Positions 46,216-57,689 of a DNA stretch of 64,000 nt are shown in pieces. A model generated the notes under the pieces. That model was not told where the DNA came from. It saw only the letters and a program-made list of their open reading frames with translations, and made no database searches. A program made the position numbers and the translations under genes. Source of the DNA: Marsupella aquatica (taxonomy: Eukaryota > Marchantiophyta); the NCBI GenBank assembly GCA_973895155.1, contig OZ316894.1:14074001-14138000 (forward strand). The letters are read 5' to 3'. How positions within the stretch are numbered: position 1 is the stretch's first letter; each line of letters starts with the position of its first letter.

Positions 46216-46767
46216 ACGCACTCCCAAAGGACACAACCTGCTAAACTTTGAGACATGGTCATCTAAACACTATAATATATATTCCTGCTATTTCTTTCTC
46301 AGTTATGTCATTTTGACGGGAAGCTTCCTTGGACGCTCAATTAAGGTGACATATTTCCTCACCATGAGATGGGCCTGTAGGTGTCATTGCACACCTTTTC
46401 CGCACCCTGCCCCTCACTCTCCCCACAGCTCGCACACTCCTTGAAATCCAGCTGCCAAGCTGACTGGTTGACTCTTTGCGGCATCTGACAGATTGGCTAT
46501 CTCAAGTATGCTTGACAACATTTCCACTCAACATCACTTACTATTGAAATACTCTGAAAACCCACAAGCATTCAACTACTTTTAGATGTTATTACACTGC
46601 CCTAGAATGAAAGGCGCCAAACCTTGAGACATGATCCTCTACAATGACTATCTTACGGTCACAGCGTATTATCATTCTTATGGAAATAAGTTTTAGGGAT
46701 TATGAATGTGATAGTCCAAAACTGCACAGGTGTTTACTATACTGCAGCCCTCTGCCCCCCCCCCAAA

Positions 46768-46798
<31 letters not shown>

Positions 46799-47245
46799 CA
46801 AAAAAACTGATAGTTATTACAAACCTACCCCAAAAACTAAATTATTTAGTATACTGCCCCCCCAAACTTATCCAGATACTTTTAACCCAAATCCCAAGTA
46901 CTGACCAGGGCTGCGTTCCTATTGGCTGTCAAGTAACCAGAGTCAACAGCCTAAGGTGAAGCTAACTTGCAGCCACTGTCACACAATCCGTAGCCTTGTT
47001 CGGGCCTAAGGTGCAGCCATGCCCAACATCTATTGGGCCCCAAGTGCAACACAATCATCAGGGCCTAGCCCTTGAAATGATAAATCAAGTTCTGAGGTTA
47101 GTTCAAGTGTCAATAGACTCAATTAGAGCATCTCCAAATGTCTAGGGGTGAGCTACTCAGAAACCCAAATTTAGTCCAGCCCCAGAAAGCAAAGCTCCCA
47201 TCTTGGATTCAGTCATCAAAGGTGTCCACTTTCTAGCTGGCTAAA
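46216..47245. other. Sequence outside E1, no gene seen
   Basis: Intergenic-looking sequence with short open frames only. It contains the AAAAC microsatellite described separately. Confidence 0.5.
46764..46806. repeat. AAAAC microsatellite
   Basis: A run of C then A is followed by about six AAAAC units. It may be the A-rich tail of a decayed retroposon, but no body is recognisable upstream. Confidence 0.85.
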
Positions 47246-47380
47246 GCAGGCATGGCTGAGTGGTAGCTCATTTGAGTCCTCGTTTGAGTCACTTGGGATT
47301 CATAAGTCTTGGGTTCAAATGTTGTAACTGGCTCTATTGCCTCCCTTTTGTGGGATTTCATGGATTTCCCTTTTTAAATT
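47246..47380 (+). mobile_element. Probable tRNA-derived SINE
   Basis: A polymerase III A-box-like GGCTGAGTGGTAGCTC (about 47254-47269) is followed about 45 bp later by a B-box-like GGGTTCAAAT (47311-47320). Order and spacing are those of a tRNA gene. The body continues into unrelated sequence and a T/A-rich end. No cloverleaf is evident, so it is not a working tRNA. Flanking duplications were not identified. Confidence 0.5.
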
Positions 47381-47875
47381 TCTTAATTAAACCACAACTC
47401 GGGGTATAAAAGCCCTCGAGTAGGCGAGGATTGTCCCGCTCCTGCCATTACTGCCTCTGTATCTGCCCGCAGGAAGTCCTTGAACTGTGCGCCTGCTGCC
47501 CATCCCCTCTGCCCTGTCTGGCTGCCCTGGCCCACAGGAGTCACCTTGCATAGTCGACGACCACAACAACTCCCCTATTGTAATCGCTAAACAGTGCACA
47601 TCCCTTCATGAATTACGAAGGCACTGAAGACAATGTGCAGGAAATGACTCCATGTGGTCCCGTTGCTGGAAATTAATCCATGAAGGTTGCACTGGTCAAC
47701 TCCATCCTTGATCGCCTCCATTGAAAATCCGTCCTCGTGCATCACCAAATCCGTGAAGATTGCACTAAGTCACCTCATCCCCTCCATTGAAAGTCCATGC
47801 TCGAGGTCTCCTCTTGATGCAATCCATGTAAGTTGTTGGACAGGACGCACAAAAAATTGGAATTGTCACCTCCAT
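47381..47875. other. Unassigned sequence with a degenerate duplication
   Basis: TCCATGAAGGTTGCACT and TCCGTGAAGATTGCACT head two similar stretches (about 47678 and 47750). No gene seen. Confidence 0.45.
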
Positions 47876-48510
47876 CATTAGTAGGAATACCCCCCAATTT
47901 TAACCATAAAAAATAACTGACTATGACTAAAACCGGTCATCTATGACTGAAAATCACTGACGTTGTTCTTGCAACTATTAGTTGTAAAAGTGGTGACTTC
48001 GATTGACTTAGTCATATTATTGACTAGTGCCATTAGTCATTTTAGTGACTAGAGGGTCAAGTATTTGGGACCATACATCTGAACATAAGTGTTTAGAATG
48101 ACTTAGTTGGAGTCATACGGGGTTTTCCATGAGTGATTGGTAACACTAATTTGACTGCAAACCATAGTTTCCGTAGACAGTGATGCCATTCATTTTCCAG
48201 AGTCATTGATGCCAAACTAGTCACAAAAGCACCAATCCAACTAACTATCATGGTAAAAATATTCACAATATTCACAATCCATCAAAAAATATAGTATTAC
48301 ATAAGATCATGTACTCAAAATTGGAGCCATATATTGAAACAATTCATAACATTTGAGTCTCAAATAGTACTTGGCCAATACCTAACACTCTACAAATTTC
48401 TCTGGCCACATCACAAATGATTCCATAGCATCCACAAGATGGTTGTGTGGCGGATCATCTCCCTTGTTTGGAAAGGGTAGAAGATACTCCATCGCTATTG
48501 ATACTCTTGA
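47876..48510 (-). mobile_element. E5: degraded CACTA fragment, left end only
   Basis: CATTAGTAGGAATACCCCCC at 47876 looks like a CACTA terminus with one base change. It is followed by AGTGACT/AGTCAT-type subterminal repeats and then, in reverse, a Tnp1-type C-terminal coding remnant. No matching right terminus is found, so the fragment is truncated; its right limit is approximate. Confidence 0.65.
48382..48500 (-). pseudogene. Remnant of TnpA-like C-terminal domain in E5
   Basis: Minus-strand codons give LLPFPNKGDDPPHNHLVDAM then SFVMWPEKFVEC and a stop. This matches the ends of the E2 (IPNTNDDPPQ, GSLVLWPSKF) and E3 (PFPNRDDDPPQ, LVLWPSE) proteins. Upstream coding sequence is not recognisable. 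Confidence 0.8.
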
Positions 48511-49880
48511 TGTAAGTTTAGAGACAAGACGGAGAAGGTGAAGTATAAAGCAAGCAGCATTGTTGACTTTAGGGTCACTTGACTAGAGACATTCTTTGTT
48601 CTTCCTGGTTTTGTATTGCGGTTTATTGCGGTCTGCAGTTCTGTGCTTGCGTATTAGACCATGTTTGTCCAAATCAAAGGGGGATGGCTGGTGGATAATC
48701 AAACAATCCTCCTCCTAAAATAGTTGTCATGGCTGCTGAGGAGTAGCTAGAGGTGGCCCAGCAGTCTCAATTGTCACTTTAGGAGCTCAGTGTGGACCGA
48801 TGATTGTGAAAGGAAACTCAATGCAACTTGTCAGTCTCTAGGAATGAGGTCTATCAAGCAAATTGCATTTTAATTTGTTTGTACATGGAATGACATTGGA
48901 GAAGCACCTCACTAGCTTGTCACCAGACGTCTCACTATACATAGCCGAGCCAAGCATTGGGGCAATTTTTTGGAATGTTTTTGGTGTTTTTATTGGAATG
49001 GCTCAAGCAATCAATGACAATTGGAATTGCAGTGTTGTTAGCGCTCAGTACCAATCTGTTGCTTGCTCCAACTATGTTCAGCATTGTTGTGGCCATTTTT
49101 CAATTTGTACCTATGCCATCGAATCCTCTAGCTAATTGAAACTTATGCATGCAAATTTATGATTGCTGCAATTCGGGACAAGGACCAAGCTCCAGCAATG
49201 CACAAGACCTTCCTTGGCTCAATATGGTGGTAAGACCCCAATTCCCCTGGTCCAAACCAGGGACATCCGCAACCCCTTTGGATCCTTCACCAATCAAAGT
49301 CCTCATGGCTTGCCCTGCCGAGGCCCTCCCTCCTAGCCCCTCTTCTACATTCTCATTCTTTGTTTTTGTCCTTCTCGATCATTCATTACTTGTCCATTCC
49401 CCTATGACATTCATGCCTTCATGGTCGAGCATACATTCTTGCAAAGCTGATTATTGGATTTTGTATCCCTGACTTGTTGTTTCATGTACTCAAGATGAAC
49501 ACATATACACCCCTCTTTGACTCTCCTCCAAATAATTGTGCTTTTTAATTCTGAAAACTACATCCCTACTTGCAATTTCATGTACCAAGTAACACCTAAT
49601 AATGTACACCCCTCCAAATAGTTGTGTCCTTCAATTTTATCCTATAAATAATTCCTCAATAAGTGTTGGCTTTTTTTGAAATGGAAAACACGTGTATAGC
49701 CCCTCTTGGAGGAATTTTAGCTCCAAGTCACATGGCTCCTTCAATTTGTTTTTCTTTATGACTAATAGATGAAAACACATATAGACCCCTCTTGCAAGAA
49801 TTTCAGCTCAAAGTAATTTAGCTCTTTCTGTATGTTTAACATATGAACTACCATATGTGACTCTTGGTTCTATATGCAGC
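48511..49880. other. Unassigned sequence
   Basis: Short open frames only. One near 48957-49139 has a hydrophobic stretch (ALSTNLLLAPTMFSIVVAI), but nothing supports a gene. Confidence 0.4.
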
Positions 49881-50064
49881 AATGTGGATCCAAAGCAAGG
49901 TGTTTCTGTCAGAATGATTGACTTGAATCATAGGACATACCGTTTGAGCTGGCAGGAGCTGAATTAATGCTCCCTCCAATGCCCCTCTCATTGAGCGCAT
50001 GACCACCTTAGCAAAAATTCAGTCAGACTTCCCTGAGTGGTGCAATGTTATCCAATTCTCCCAT

Positions 50065-51666
50065 CACTAGTACATTTTGGGGCCTAGTCCGATTCTCACC
50101 TTCCGATGATGCCAAGGTTTCCGATTCTATTCTAATTGGATGTACGATCCAACCGTCCAAGCCAACGCGTATCGGACCTTGCCATTAAACTAGAATTGGA
50201 CTATCACCATTCCAACCCAATCACAAACGGGCCGTCACTACAATGTAGGAAAAGTTGGATTGTTTGTCCAAGCTAGAAACAATTGGACCGCTTGGTCCGA
50301 TTCTTCTCCAATGCTAGATGAATTGGAACCCCTTTCCAAAGAAAAACGTAAGCACGTTTTCCGATCAAATTATAATTGGAAGTTGCCATTCAATACAAAT
50401 TGGAAGTTTTCGATGCGCATGGAATTCGATATTCCAAGGTTTTCAGGATTGGACAATTGTTTCCAAGTGGTAGGCAATGGGATTCATATTTGCAATACAA
50501 ATACAATGAGATCTTGGTCCAATTGTTGGTGCAATGGACTTTGTGGTCCAACTCTTTGGGAATTGGAAGTGTGTCTACGATTCATTTAGAATTGGAACCT
50601 TTGGCAAGGCCAGGGTCATCCCTCACCTGCTCATGGAAAGTATTGACCGGTCCTGAATCATGTGTAGCATAGCCTTTGTAGTCTGTGTTCCTAGGATGAG
50701 AAATCTTATGCCAATGGCCATTCCTATCTTTACAATGCACTACCCTATAATGGTTACCAAAAGTTTTTGTTAAATTGTAAGTAAAAGCCTTTTGACTCGA
50801 TGAAACAAAATTCTTGCGGTCAACAAAAACAGTTGTCTTCATTGTCATCTAGGTCAAAATTCTATATATATTCTATCCCTAAATGAACTTAACCATGCCC
50901 CAAAAGGAATTGTAGCAATTTGAGGAGGACATTGGTTTGTTTGGCGATCTAACATTGATAGGTAAATTGGTTCCCATATGGTCAACATAGAGCTTTCATA
51001 ATTGACCACGCAACCCAATGTCATGATACGCAAGAATTCATCAAGAATTGGCCCAAACTGTGGATCTAAATGAACTCAGAGGTGTATAAAAACCCCAGGC
51101 ACTCTATAAGAAACATCAAATGTGCCTAAGGTTGCATGTACAACGCAAGAGCTAAGAACTAGGAAGTTAAGCACCTATTGAGAGGAATAGTGTTTGGGAT
51201 GGGTGACCTGACTTCTTTAGTAGCCCACAATCTTGCTCAGACTTGAAGCCTCACACAAAAGAATACACCAGTTAGCTAGTGATATGCAACCCGTGGAGGA
51301 GTAGGATCAGGCCGGGGCAGCGCTAGGGCCGCCGATTGGGGTAATCGCACTTCAATTTTTGATTTGATTCTAATTGGGACCCCAAGTACAATAGCACAAT
51401 AGTTTCCGATTGCGAAGTACTTGGAAATGGTCATGCCATTCTCACATAATTGGACAATTGTTTGCCATTTCTTTTGAATTGAATGCGTCTTTCCGATACT
51501 AGTTTAATTGGACAAGTCCAATCTCGGTCCGATAACGCTAACCCGATTGTTTGGGGATTGGATGATACGATGCGACTTCAATCAGAACATCGGTAAAAAC
51601 TGCAACAATCCGCCGAAGGGGTCCGATTTGAGGAGAATTGGATTAAGGGTGAATTCTGTACTAGTG
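50065..51666. mobile_element. E6: small non-autonomous CACTA element (1,602 bp)
   Basis: The left end is CACTAGTACATTTTGGGG and the right end in reverse is CACTAGTACAGAATTCACCC; the shared inverted repeat is 10 bp. The target duplication is CAT (50062-50064 and 51667-51669). Both flanks of the interior are dense in AATTGGA/TCCAATT and TCCGATT motifs, a third type of subterminal repeat. The middle (about 50590-51340) lacks that motif and holds a minus-strand frame of about 88 codons (50582-50848) of unknown origin and a 5S rRNA-like stretch. No transposase is present. Confidence 0.9.
51129..51228 (+). repeat. 5S rRNA-like sequence (SINE3-like or 5S pseudogene) inside E6
   Basis: AAGTTAAGC at about 51163 and GGGATGGGTGACCTG at 51196-51210 match the internal promoter parts (A box and C box) of plant 5S rRNA in the right order and spacing. 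The flanking positions are partly similar to 5S and partly degenerate. The sequence could be a 5S-derived SINE head or a decayed 5S gene copy carried by E6. Confidence 0.7.
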
Positions 51667-52239
51667 CATATTGCCTTGGATTTTACAGCTCCCTTGGAGG
51701 ACCTTTGGATATGTGTCGCATTTAGTTATTGCGAGAGATTGATGTATCAGAAGAGATTCCAAGTACCTATACACTTGGCCTTAGTTTGTGGATCAACTAG
51801 TAGACACACCCTACCCCAACCCTTGAAAGATGACATACTTGCCACTTGGCTAGGGGAGGGTGAAGAGGAATAATGAAACTAGGCCACCAAAGATTCCACT
51901 GTTATTTCACTAGTAGAAACTAGGGTGTTAAATAACTAGGTTTTACGACTGCCCATGACTCCTTGTGATTAAAGTTTGGGGGATATCAAGCCAGTCGTAA
52001 TTTTGACATAGCGTCTTATTTAAAGTGACTGAAATCAAGTGGTAAGCTTTGTGACTAAGGCTTTAAGTCACATTTTGTGACTAATAATGACCAGATCCAT
52101 ACTTGGGCATTTCCGGATGAGAACGTGATACAATCTTAGAAATGACTACAACGTAGTCATTTTCATGACTCAAGACGAGGTATGAATTAGTCACAAACAG
52201 TCAGTGAGGAAGGGTAGCCTTTTGCATATATGACTGGTG

Positions 52240-53584
52240 CTATGGTTCAATATTCACCACACTCAAATCTAGCCACCGCAATATTTCACCTTTCAAGTCA
52301 GCCAACCAACGATTCTTCCCTGCAGATGCATTGTTCACCCAACGGTTGCTCCTGATCTCCACTACTCCTTTCTTGATTTTGTCAGGTCCTGCATTGCTTT
52401 CTGTGGTACTGCTTGGTGTGATAGGTTTAGGATTTGCTTGAACTTTTGTACTACCCTTTAGTGGACTTCTAATGCCCCCTGCATCATCCCACATCCATGT
52501 CACATCATATAGTAGTAACATCAATACCTTTATATATGTCAAATAGTGGATACCAATTGCAATCTAACTTGCAACTTGACCATCTTCACAGAATGCCCAT
52601 CTCCCAACCAAATATTGTTTATTGTTTCATAAGTGCAACTTACCACATGCTTTGCCGACACTCTATGGATAAGAGGTAGGCTCAAGTACCTGTACATCTT
52701 CCCCACCAGCCAACCAATCAAGCTCTGCCCATTGCTCAGAAGCATAGGCTACACTAGTCCCTTGTCCTGCCTCTACTTCAGGTTCATAGTAAAACTCCTT
52801 GTCAGTTACTCCCCAATCAGGATGGGCAGAATCTACAATCACATAATTAAGCAACATAGTTTTAGGACTTTAACATCACACTGGCATACCCATTATTGTC
52901 AAAGTAAATTACGTAAATGCCACAATTGAAGGGCAATCCCTACTCACATCTCCAATTGTGTCTTGTTGCTCCATACTGCTCAGTGTGTGGTGGTGGTCTA
53001 CCTTGGCCTTGTGTAATGTATGGTGGTGGTGGACCTGTAACATACAAAGCAGTGTGCCCAACAGGTGGTGGTGGTCCGTACCCATCCACTTGTGGGGATG
53101 ATCATTCTCCCCTGAGAGGGTGCATTGTGTGTTGGTGGTGCTCCATACACCACAGTGTACCCCTTGCTGCGTGGGGTTGCTCCAACCTGACCTGGTCCTG
53201 TGCTATGTGTGTTGTTGGTCTACCTGCAAAGGAGGGTGGGATGTGCCCACCATGTGGTGTGGCTCCATACACAACAGTGTCACCACCTACACCAATAGTT
53301 GTTGTTCCATACCCAATGTTGTGTTGGGTTTTACTTGGAGGTGGAGGTGGGATGTGCCCAACACACCCCACTGGTTTGGACCCATGTGCAATGTGATGCA
53401 CTGTGTTTTTTCCCTCTAGATGTTGTTGTACTGTGCCCACGGCCCACAAGGAGAATGATAATAGAAAGCTGGCCACGTTGCCACCACAATTTGCCAAACC
53501 AGGAGAATTTCTAGCAGTGTTATACTCTTTGAATGGGGGATGAAATGACCCTACATCGGCGGTCAGAGTGATCTCCAAGCACAA
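52240..53584 (-). pseudogene. TnpA-like gene remnant in E4
   Basis: From right to left: a Gly/Pro/His-rich exon (about 53584-52950) with PPPPP and YGTTTIGVGG runs and an in-frame TGA at about 53102, a small exon with DSAHPDWGVTDKEFYYEPE and QWAELDWLAGGED (about 52833-52690), then the trihelix-like exon start (about 52490-52255) with KNRWLADLKGEILRWLDLSV. The last is cut off just before 52240, so the remaining DNA-binding segment and the Tnp1-type end are missing. The arrangement parallels the E2 exons 3, 4 and 7. Confidence 0.78.
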
Positions 53585-53589
53585 GGAGA

Positions 53590-56300
53590 GGAATTACCCT
53601 AGTACACAGCGTGTTATAAGGTTCTTTGAATCACCCACGTCATGCATGCCAAGCAGTCCAGCAGTAGCAAGAAATAAGAAATGCGAGCAACAACTAAGCT
53701 TAAAGCTTGCCCGCAATGCACTTTTAGACCCCCTAGCTTTGAAACTATGCCAACAAACAAACATGAACACCCATGATGCAAAGTAGATTAGCTGCATGCA
53801 GGCACTCAAGGAGACAGTACTATCAGCTTTTGGATCACCACAAAGTCTCACAAGGAGTGCCAAGAAGAACTAGGTAGAACACAATGTAAAATGCAGCAAG
53901 GGAAAGGCCAAGTCAACAACATCCTTTTTGAGAAAGCGTTGCATTTGCACCTCAGTTGCTGCAACTTCCTTACGCTTGCAGCCCCAATCGCAATGTACAG
54001 CAGTCTAGATTCCCGGTCTTTTCGCAATGGTCATAGCTCCATATTAGACCCCTACTATCAATGTTGCTTTGACTAGAAGGTCAATGCACGTTATCCGCAC
54101 TTGCAGCCACACTCTAGCTGCGCTCAACTTTTGCCTTGCAGGCGCACTCTAGCTGCACTTAGGCTATGCCGGGGGCTGTGCATTGTATCGAGCTCAGTTA
54201 GGCAACTCCAATTTGAAGAGGACTCCATTGATTGCCGACTCCACTCACAGACAGCGAACACAGTGCAATTCTGTCCAGGAAATGTGAAACCAAACAATAG
54301 TAGCGCTCCAAAACCACTATGTTTTGCTGGACTGGAGAAGCTCCCAAACCTGAATAACAGAGTGCGCGTTGTGGTGATGGCGCAACCAACTCATACTGCG
54401 CGAGAAGACCCTAAAGCCAAGCTGCCCAACAAGAAACAAACGGCCTTGCCAACAAACATAGCACCGCACCTTAGATGCAGTGGTGGACCTTGCCACCCTG
54501 CGCCCTCACAAATCCCAGCACCCCCGCCTAAGTGCCCTTGGTGCCCAAACATCTCCACGGAATACCTCGAGCAAGCAATCTAATGCCCATTGCACCGTCT
54601 GTGGCCCCTCCCATACAAAGCCGCACTTGCTCTCTAACACGACCGCTACTCAACGGTCATCACTGTTTGCACAAGTAACCAAGCGCCTTGGTAAGTAACC
54701 CAATAGGATCTAGATCTCTCCCCAAGTCTAGCATCCTAACTCAAGCTCAATAGACATTGGTAAGTAGGTCAGCAATAGGTCCTCCCGATGCCATAAGCTA
54801 GAACCAGAACCGACACCCACTATTTGTCTAGAACAACTTCTTCCTTGGGTGCATCCCAGGTTTCCCCTTGTACCTATCCATCACCAACTCACTGCCCTGC
54901 CCCCAGCACATGCTCATGGCCCAAATAACATACCTTGTCCTAAAGCTTGTCCCAACACGCCGGGACCAAATTGGCCCCGACTCTAGCAACCAACTCCCGG
55001 TTCTCGCTCCACTGATGGTCTAGGGACCAAGTGCCCTTGGAACTCAACCTCCATGCCTACTTGGCCTTGCCTCCCCAACGCAAGCTGTTTTGGCAAGATT
55101 TGGCAAGCGGGCGAGATAGCCCCTCAAACCCCGCAAACCCATGGTGCCCCTAGACCCAGCTGATCTCAGGAGGATGTAGTCCTCCTTGAGACCTTCCAAC
55201 GCACCCAATAAGTCCTCCAATAGACTTTCTATTGGGAAGTTATCACCGTTTGTGTTTGGCATTTTCTCTTAGCGTTGCGACCGTCGCGGCCCACGACTTT
55301 GGCTCGCCCTTAGTCCTCAGGGAGACACCACTCCCCTCATATATGCTTCTGGAAACCTGCCACCCCCGCACTAACTTTGGTCCCCAAATTTTGGCCCCCC
55401 ACCTGGACCCCAACCCGCATGTCTGGGCCCGCCACCAACTGGCAATGCCCATAACTTTCTAGTTAGGTGTCTGTAAGCATAGTGCCTTAGCCCGTTGTGA
55501 TCGGGCCAACCCAGTGGTCATGCCTAGGCCCTCAGATTAGGTCCCGGGGCCCCCAATCGGCCAAAACCAGATCGGGTCGTAACTTGTGCCCCAAGTATCC
55601 GTTGCCCATGGAGTAAACTCCATTTGCCTTGGGCCCAAGAGGAGCTCTCACTCAAGCCCTCAGAACTCAAAGTACGTCTGGGGCTCCGGACGGCCGACCT
55701 TGAGCGTAGCCCTATCCCCTTGACCCGACCAGCCCTCAACTAGTCTAAGTCCTTAGTGTGTGTCACCAGCTCAGCGCCTTGCCTTTGCCAGTGCCACGCT
55801 CCATTGCCCACAAGTCTCCCCATGCTAAGTCCTCCTCGGATGGCCGTTCTGGGCCTGGACCATAGAGGAGCTTGACGTCAGAGTCAGCGACGCCAAAGCT
55901 AAGTGTTAAGGTAGTCGAGTTCCCCGACTGACGTGCATACTTCCCACCGACAATACACAATAAAATGAGGGAAAGTGGCACTCACGGCATGTAGTGTGCA
56001 GGATTGTATTCCGTTGGCGGGATTAGGGTTGAAGTGTCTTTCTACTCCAAACAGAAAAACACCAAAGGATCTTGTGCGATTAAAAGCGGTATGTCAAGGC
56101 CCGTTGAGATGCCCTGACCGATGCCAACCGTTGTTGATGTTGCAACGGGAAATGGTTGTGATAAAAGGGTAACCCCATGGCTCCAAATGTGTATGGGGTA
56201 CCCTAAATTCCCTTTACCCAGGCATATGGCACTTCACATTATTTGGTCGTAGTGTATATGAACACAATGAAAATTAATAATGAAGTCAAATTTCTGACTA
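53590..56300. other. E4 5' noncoding region
   Basis: 2.7 kb without a supported gene. Open frames are short and resemble no family I know. Confidence 0.45.
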
Positions 56301-56640
56301 AATTGGACCTAGGTTACTACTGGCCATTTTCTTAGGTAGACTAACTATGACCACGTAGTTATATACTTGTATAACTGATTCAATACATCATGCTTTTTAA
56401 GCTGTTCAAGGGTCTTAAATTGTCCTACTCAAGACTACTGATGACTAGTATGTCTTATGGTGTCTCAAAAATAAGGCTGGTGTTAAAAGTTGGCACTTTT
56501 GTGGTCACCCCTGTCACAAGTGGTCTGGTCACGAAACGGGCCGGTTTCTACTAGTGTTTGTAACACTATATTTTGTTACGTCAATGTTCTATTTGTTACT
56601 TAAAAATTTCATGGCCACTTGTTTCTTTGCTATCTTGTAG

Positions 56641-56726
56641 ACTTCATGGCTCTTGGTTCATGGTTCACAATTCATGGCTCATGGTAGACTTCATGGCTCA
56701 TGGTAGACTTCATGGCTCATGGTTCA
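56641..56726. repeat. Short tandem repeat, unit TTCATGGCTCATGGTAGAC
   Basis: About four imperfect copies of a roughly 19-bp unit built on TTCATGGCTCATGG. Confidence 0.75.
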
Positions 56727-56937
56727 CAATTCTCACTCTAATTTTCTTTGTAGATATGGAAGGTAGAAATAGGCAAGTCTGATCCCTAGACATGCTTCCC
56801 AAGGGCACATACATTGTGTCGTGGATGAACAACATTGGATATCGACTTTTTTCCATGGCTGACATTGAATCAAATTTTCCTGGGTTTTGAAATGTTGTGC
56901 GGGATTGCCACTACCTCAATCCTCAGCCCCATAATAT

Positions 56938-57147
56938 GTGTTGAGGAATACTTACGCATGGATGCATATAGTTGGTGTGCAAACGAACCACACCAGAAGA
57001 GAGCTTAATGTTCCTAGTTATGTGGTTCGGGCTTGTGACTTGGGTGCAAGAGGAAGGCTCCCAGATATATTAGAAGAGGCTATATGGAATACTTGGCAAT
57101 CAGAGGAAGAAGCTTTTTGGGATTCACTCCTAGATATTTATAAGTAG
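56938..57147 (+). pseudogene. Unknown coding repeat, copy B
   Basis: Encodes VPSYVVRACDLGARGRLPDI then LEEAIWNTWQSEEEAFWDSL and a stop. It aligns with copy C (PPLEEAIKEAWHDKEEVF) and copy A (PLKDDILATWLGEGEEE). No start or full gene is evident. Function unknown. Confidence 0.5.
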
Positions 57148-57248
57148 ACTTTATGTAGTGCACAAATAATATTCCTCACCTTAATATGGAAAATAATATG
57201 TAGTTTTTCATTTTTGTGTACTCATTCATATGTACATCTTTTGCTTTG

Positions 57249-57686
57249 TAGAATCACCAATAATCTGACAAGGAGCATCGCCATCTTGACGGTGACTGAT
57301 CATGACCTTGGCACACATTGGTTGACCTGGAGCAATGGTACTACTCAATTGTTAGAGATAACAAGCTTGCTAGAGGTTGAGTGTGATTAGCCTTTGCTAT
57401 TCACAACAATAATTGCAGATTGTCAAGAGCTGTTGAATCCAGCAGTGCCACTCAAGGATCTTCAGATGTGTGTTGCTTATAGCTTCACTGAAACAGTCAA
57501 CAAAAATAAATAAATTCAGGTTTACATCCACTTGGCTTGGATTTGTGGGTTTGCTGAGAGAACCCGACTATCTCCACCACTGGAGGAAGCCATCAAGGAG
57601 GCTTGGCATGACAAGGAGGAAGTCTTTGTAGGGTTCCGTGAAAACCAAAAGCATATACTAGGGATCAGGCCACACATGCATGTCTA
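57249..57686 (+). pseudogene. Unknown coding repeat, copy C, two in-frame stops
   Basis: A single frame reads SIAILTVTDHDLGTHWLTWS, IADCQELLNPAVPLKDLQMC then VAYSFTETVN, and IQVYIHLAWICGFAERTRLS before PPLEEAIKEAWH. It is broken by a TAG (about 57390) and a TAA (about 57510). It starts after an acceptor-like TTTGCTTTGTAG. It is the most complete of the three related copies and helps define the repeat. Family not recognised. Confidence 0.55.
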
Positions 57687-57689
57687 GTG

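Larger units (their letters stand above)
49881..51873 (+). pseudogene. Unknown coding repeat, copy A, interrupted by E6
   Basis: Before E6 the frame reads GVSVRMIDLNHRTYRLSWQE, then, after stops or a shift, DFPEWCNVIQFSH. After E6 (51667 onwards) it continues IALDFTAPLEDLWICVAFSY, FQVPIHLALVCG, and ends LGEGEEE. Removing E6 and one CAT joins QFSH to IALDF in frame. Similar segments recur at 56938-57147 and 57249-57686. I do not recognise the family. Several internal stops show decay. Confidence 0.6.
51908..56556 (-). mobile_element. E4: deleted CACTA element (4,649 bp)
   Basis: The left end is CACTAGTAGAAACTAGGG and the right end in reverse is CACTAGTAGAAACCGGCC; they share 13 bases. The duplication is TTT (51905-51907 and 56557-56559). 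Subterminal GTGACT/AGTCAC motifs are present (51950-52200). It keeps part of a TnpA-like gene on the minus strand and no TNP2, so it would need a transposase in trans. About 53600-56300 holds no recognisable gene and is C-rich in places. Confidence 0.93.

Noticed and set aside
47246-47330. Functional tRNA gene
   Set aside because: The A and B boxes are present, but no acceptor stem or cloverleaf pairing is evident.
48863-49139. Possible membrane protein frame
   Set aside because: Two overlapping frames are equally open, with a hydrophobic run only in one; no family or neighbour supports it.
52917-53419. Plus-strand open frames rich in Gly/Cys in E4
   Set aside because: The minus strand reads as the Pro/Gly-rich part of the TnpA-like gene in the order expected from E2.
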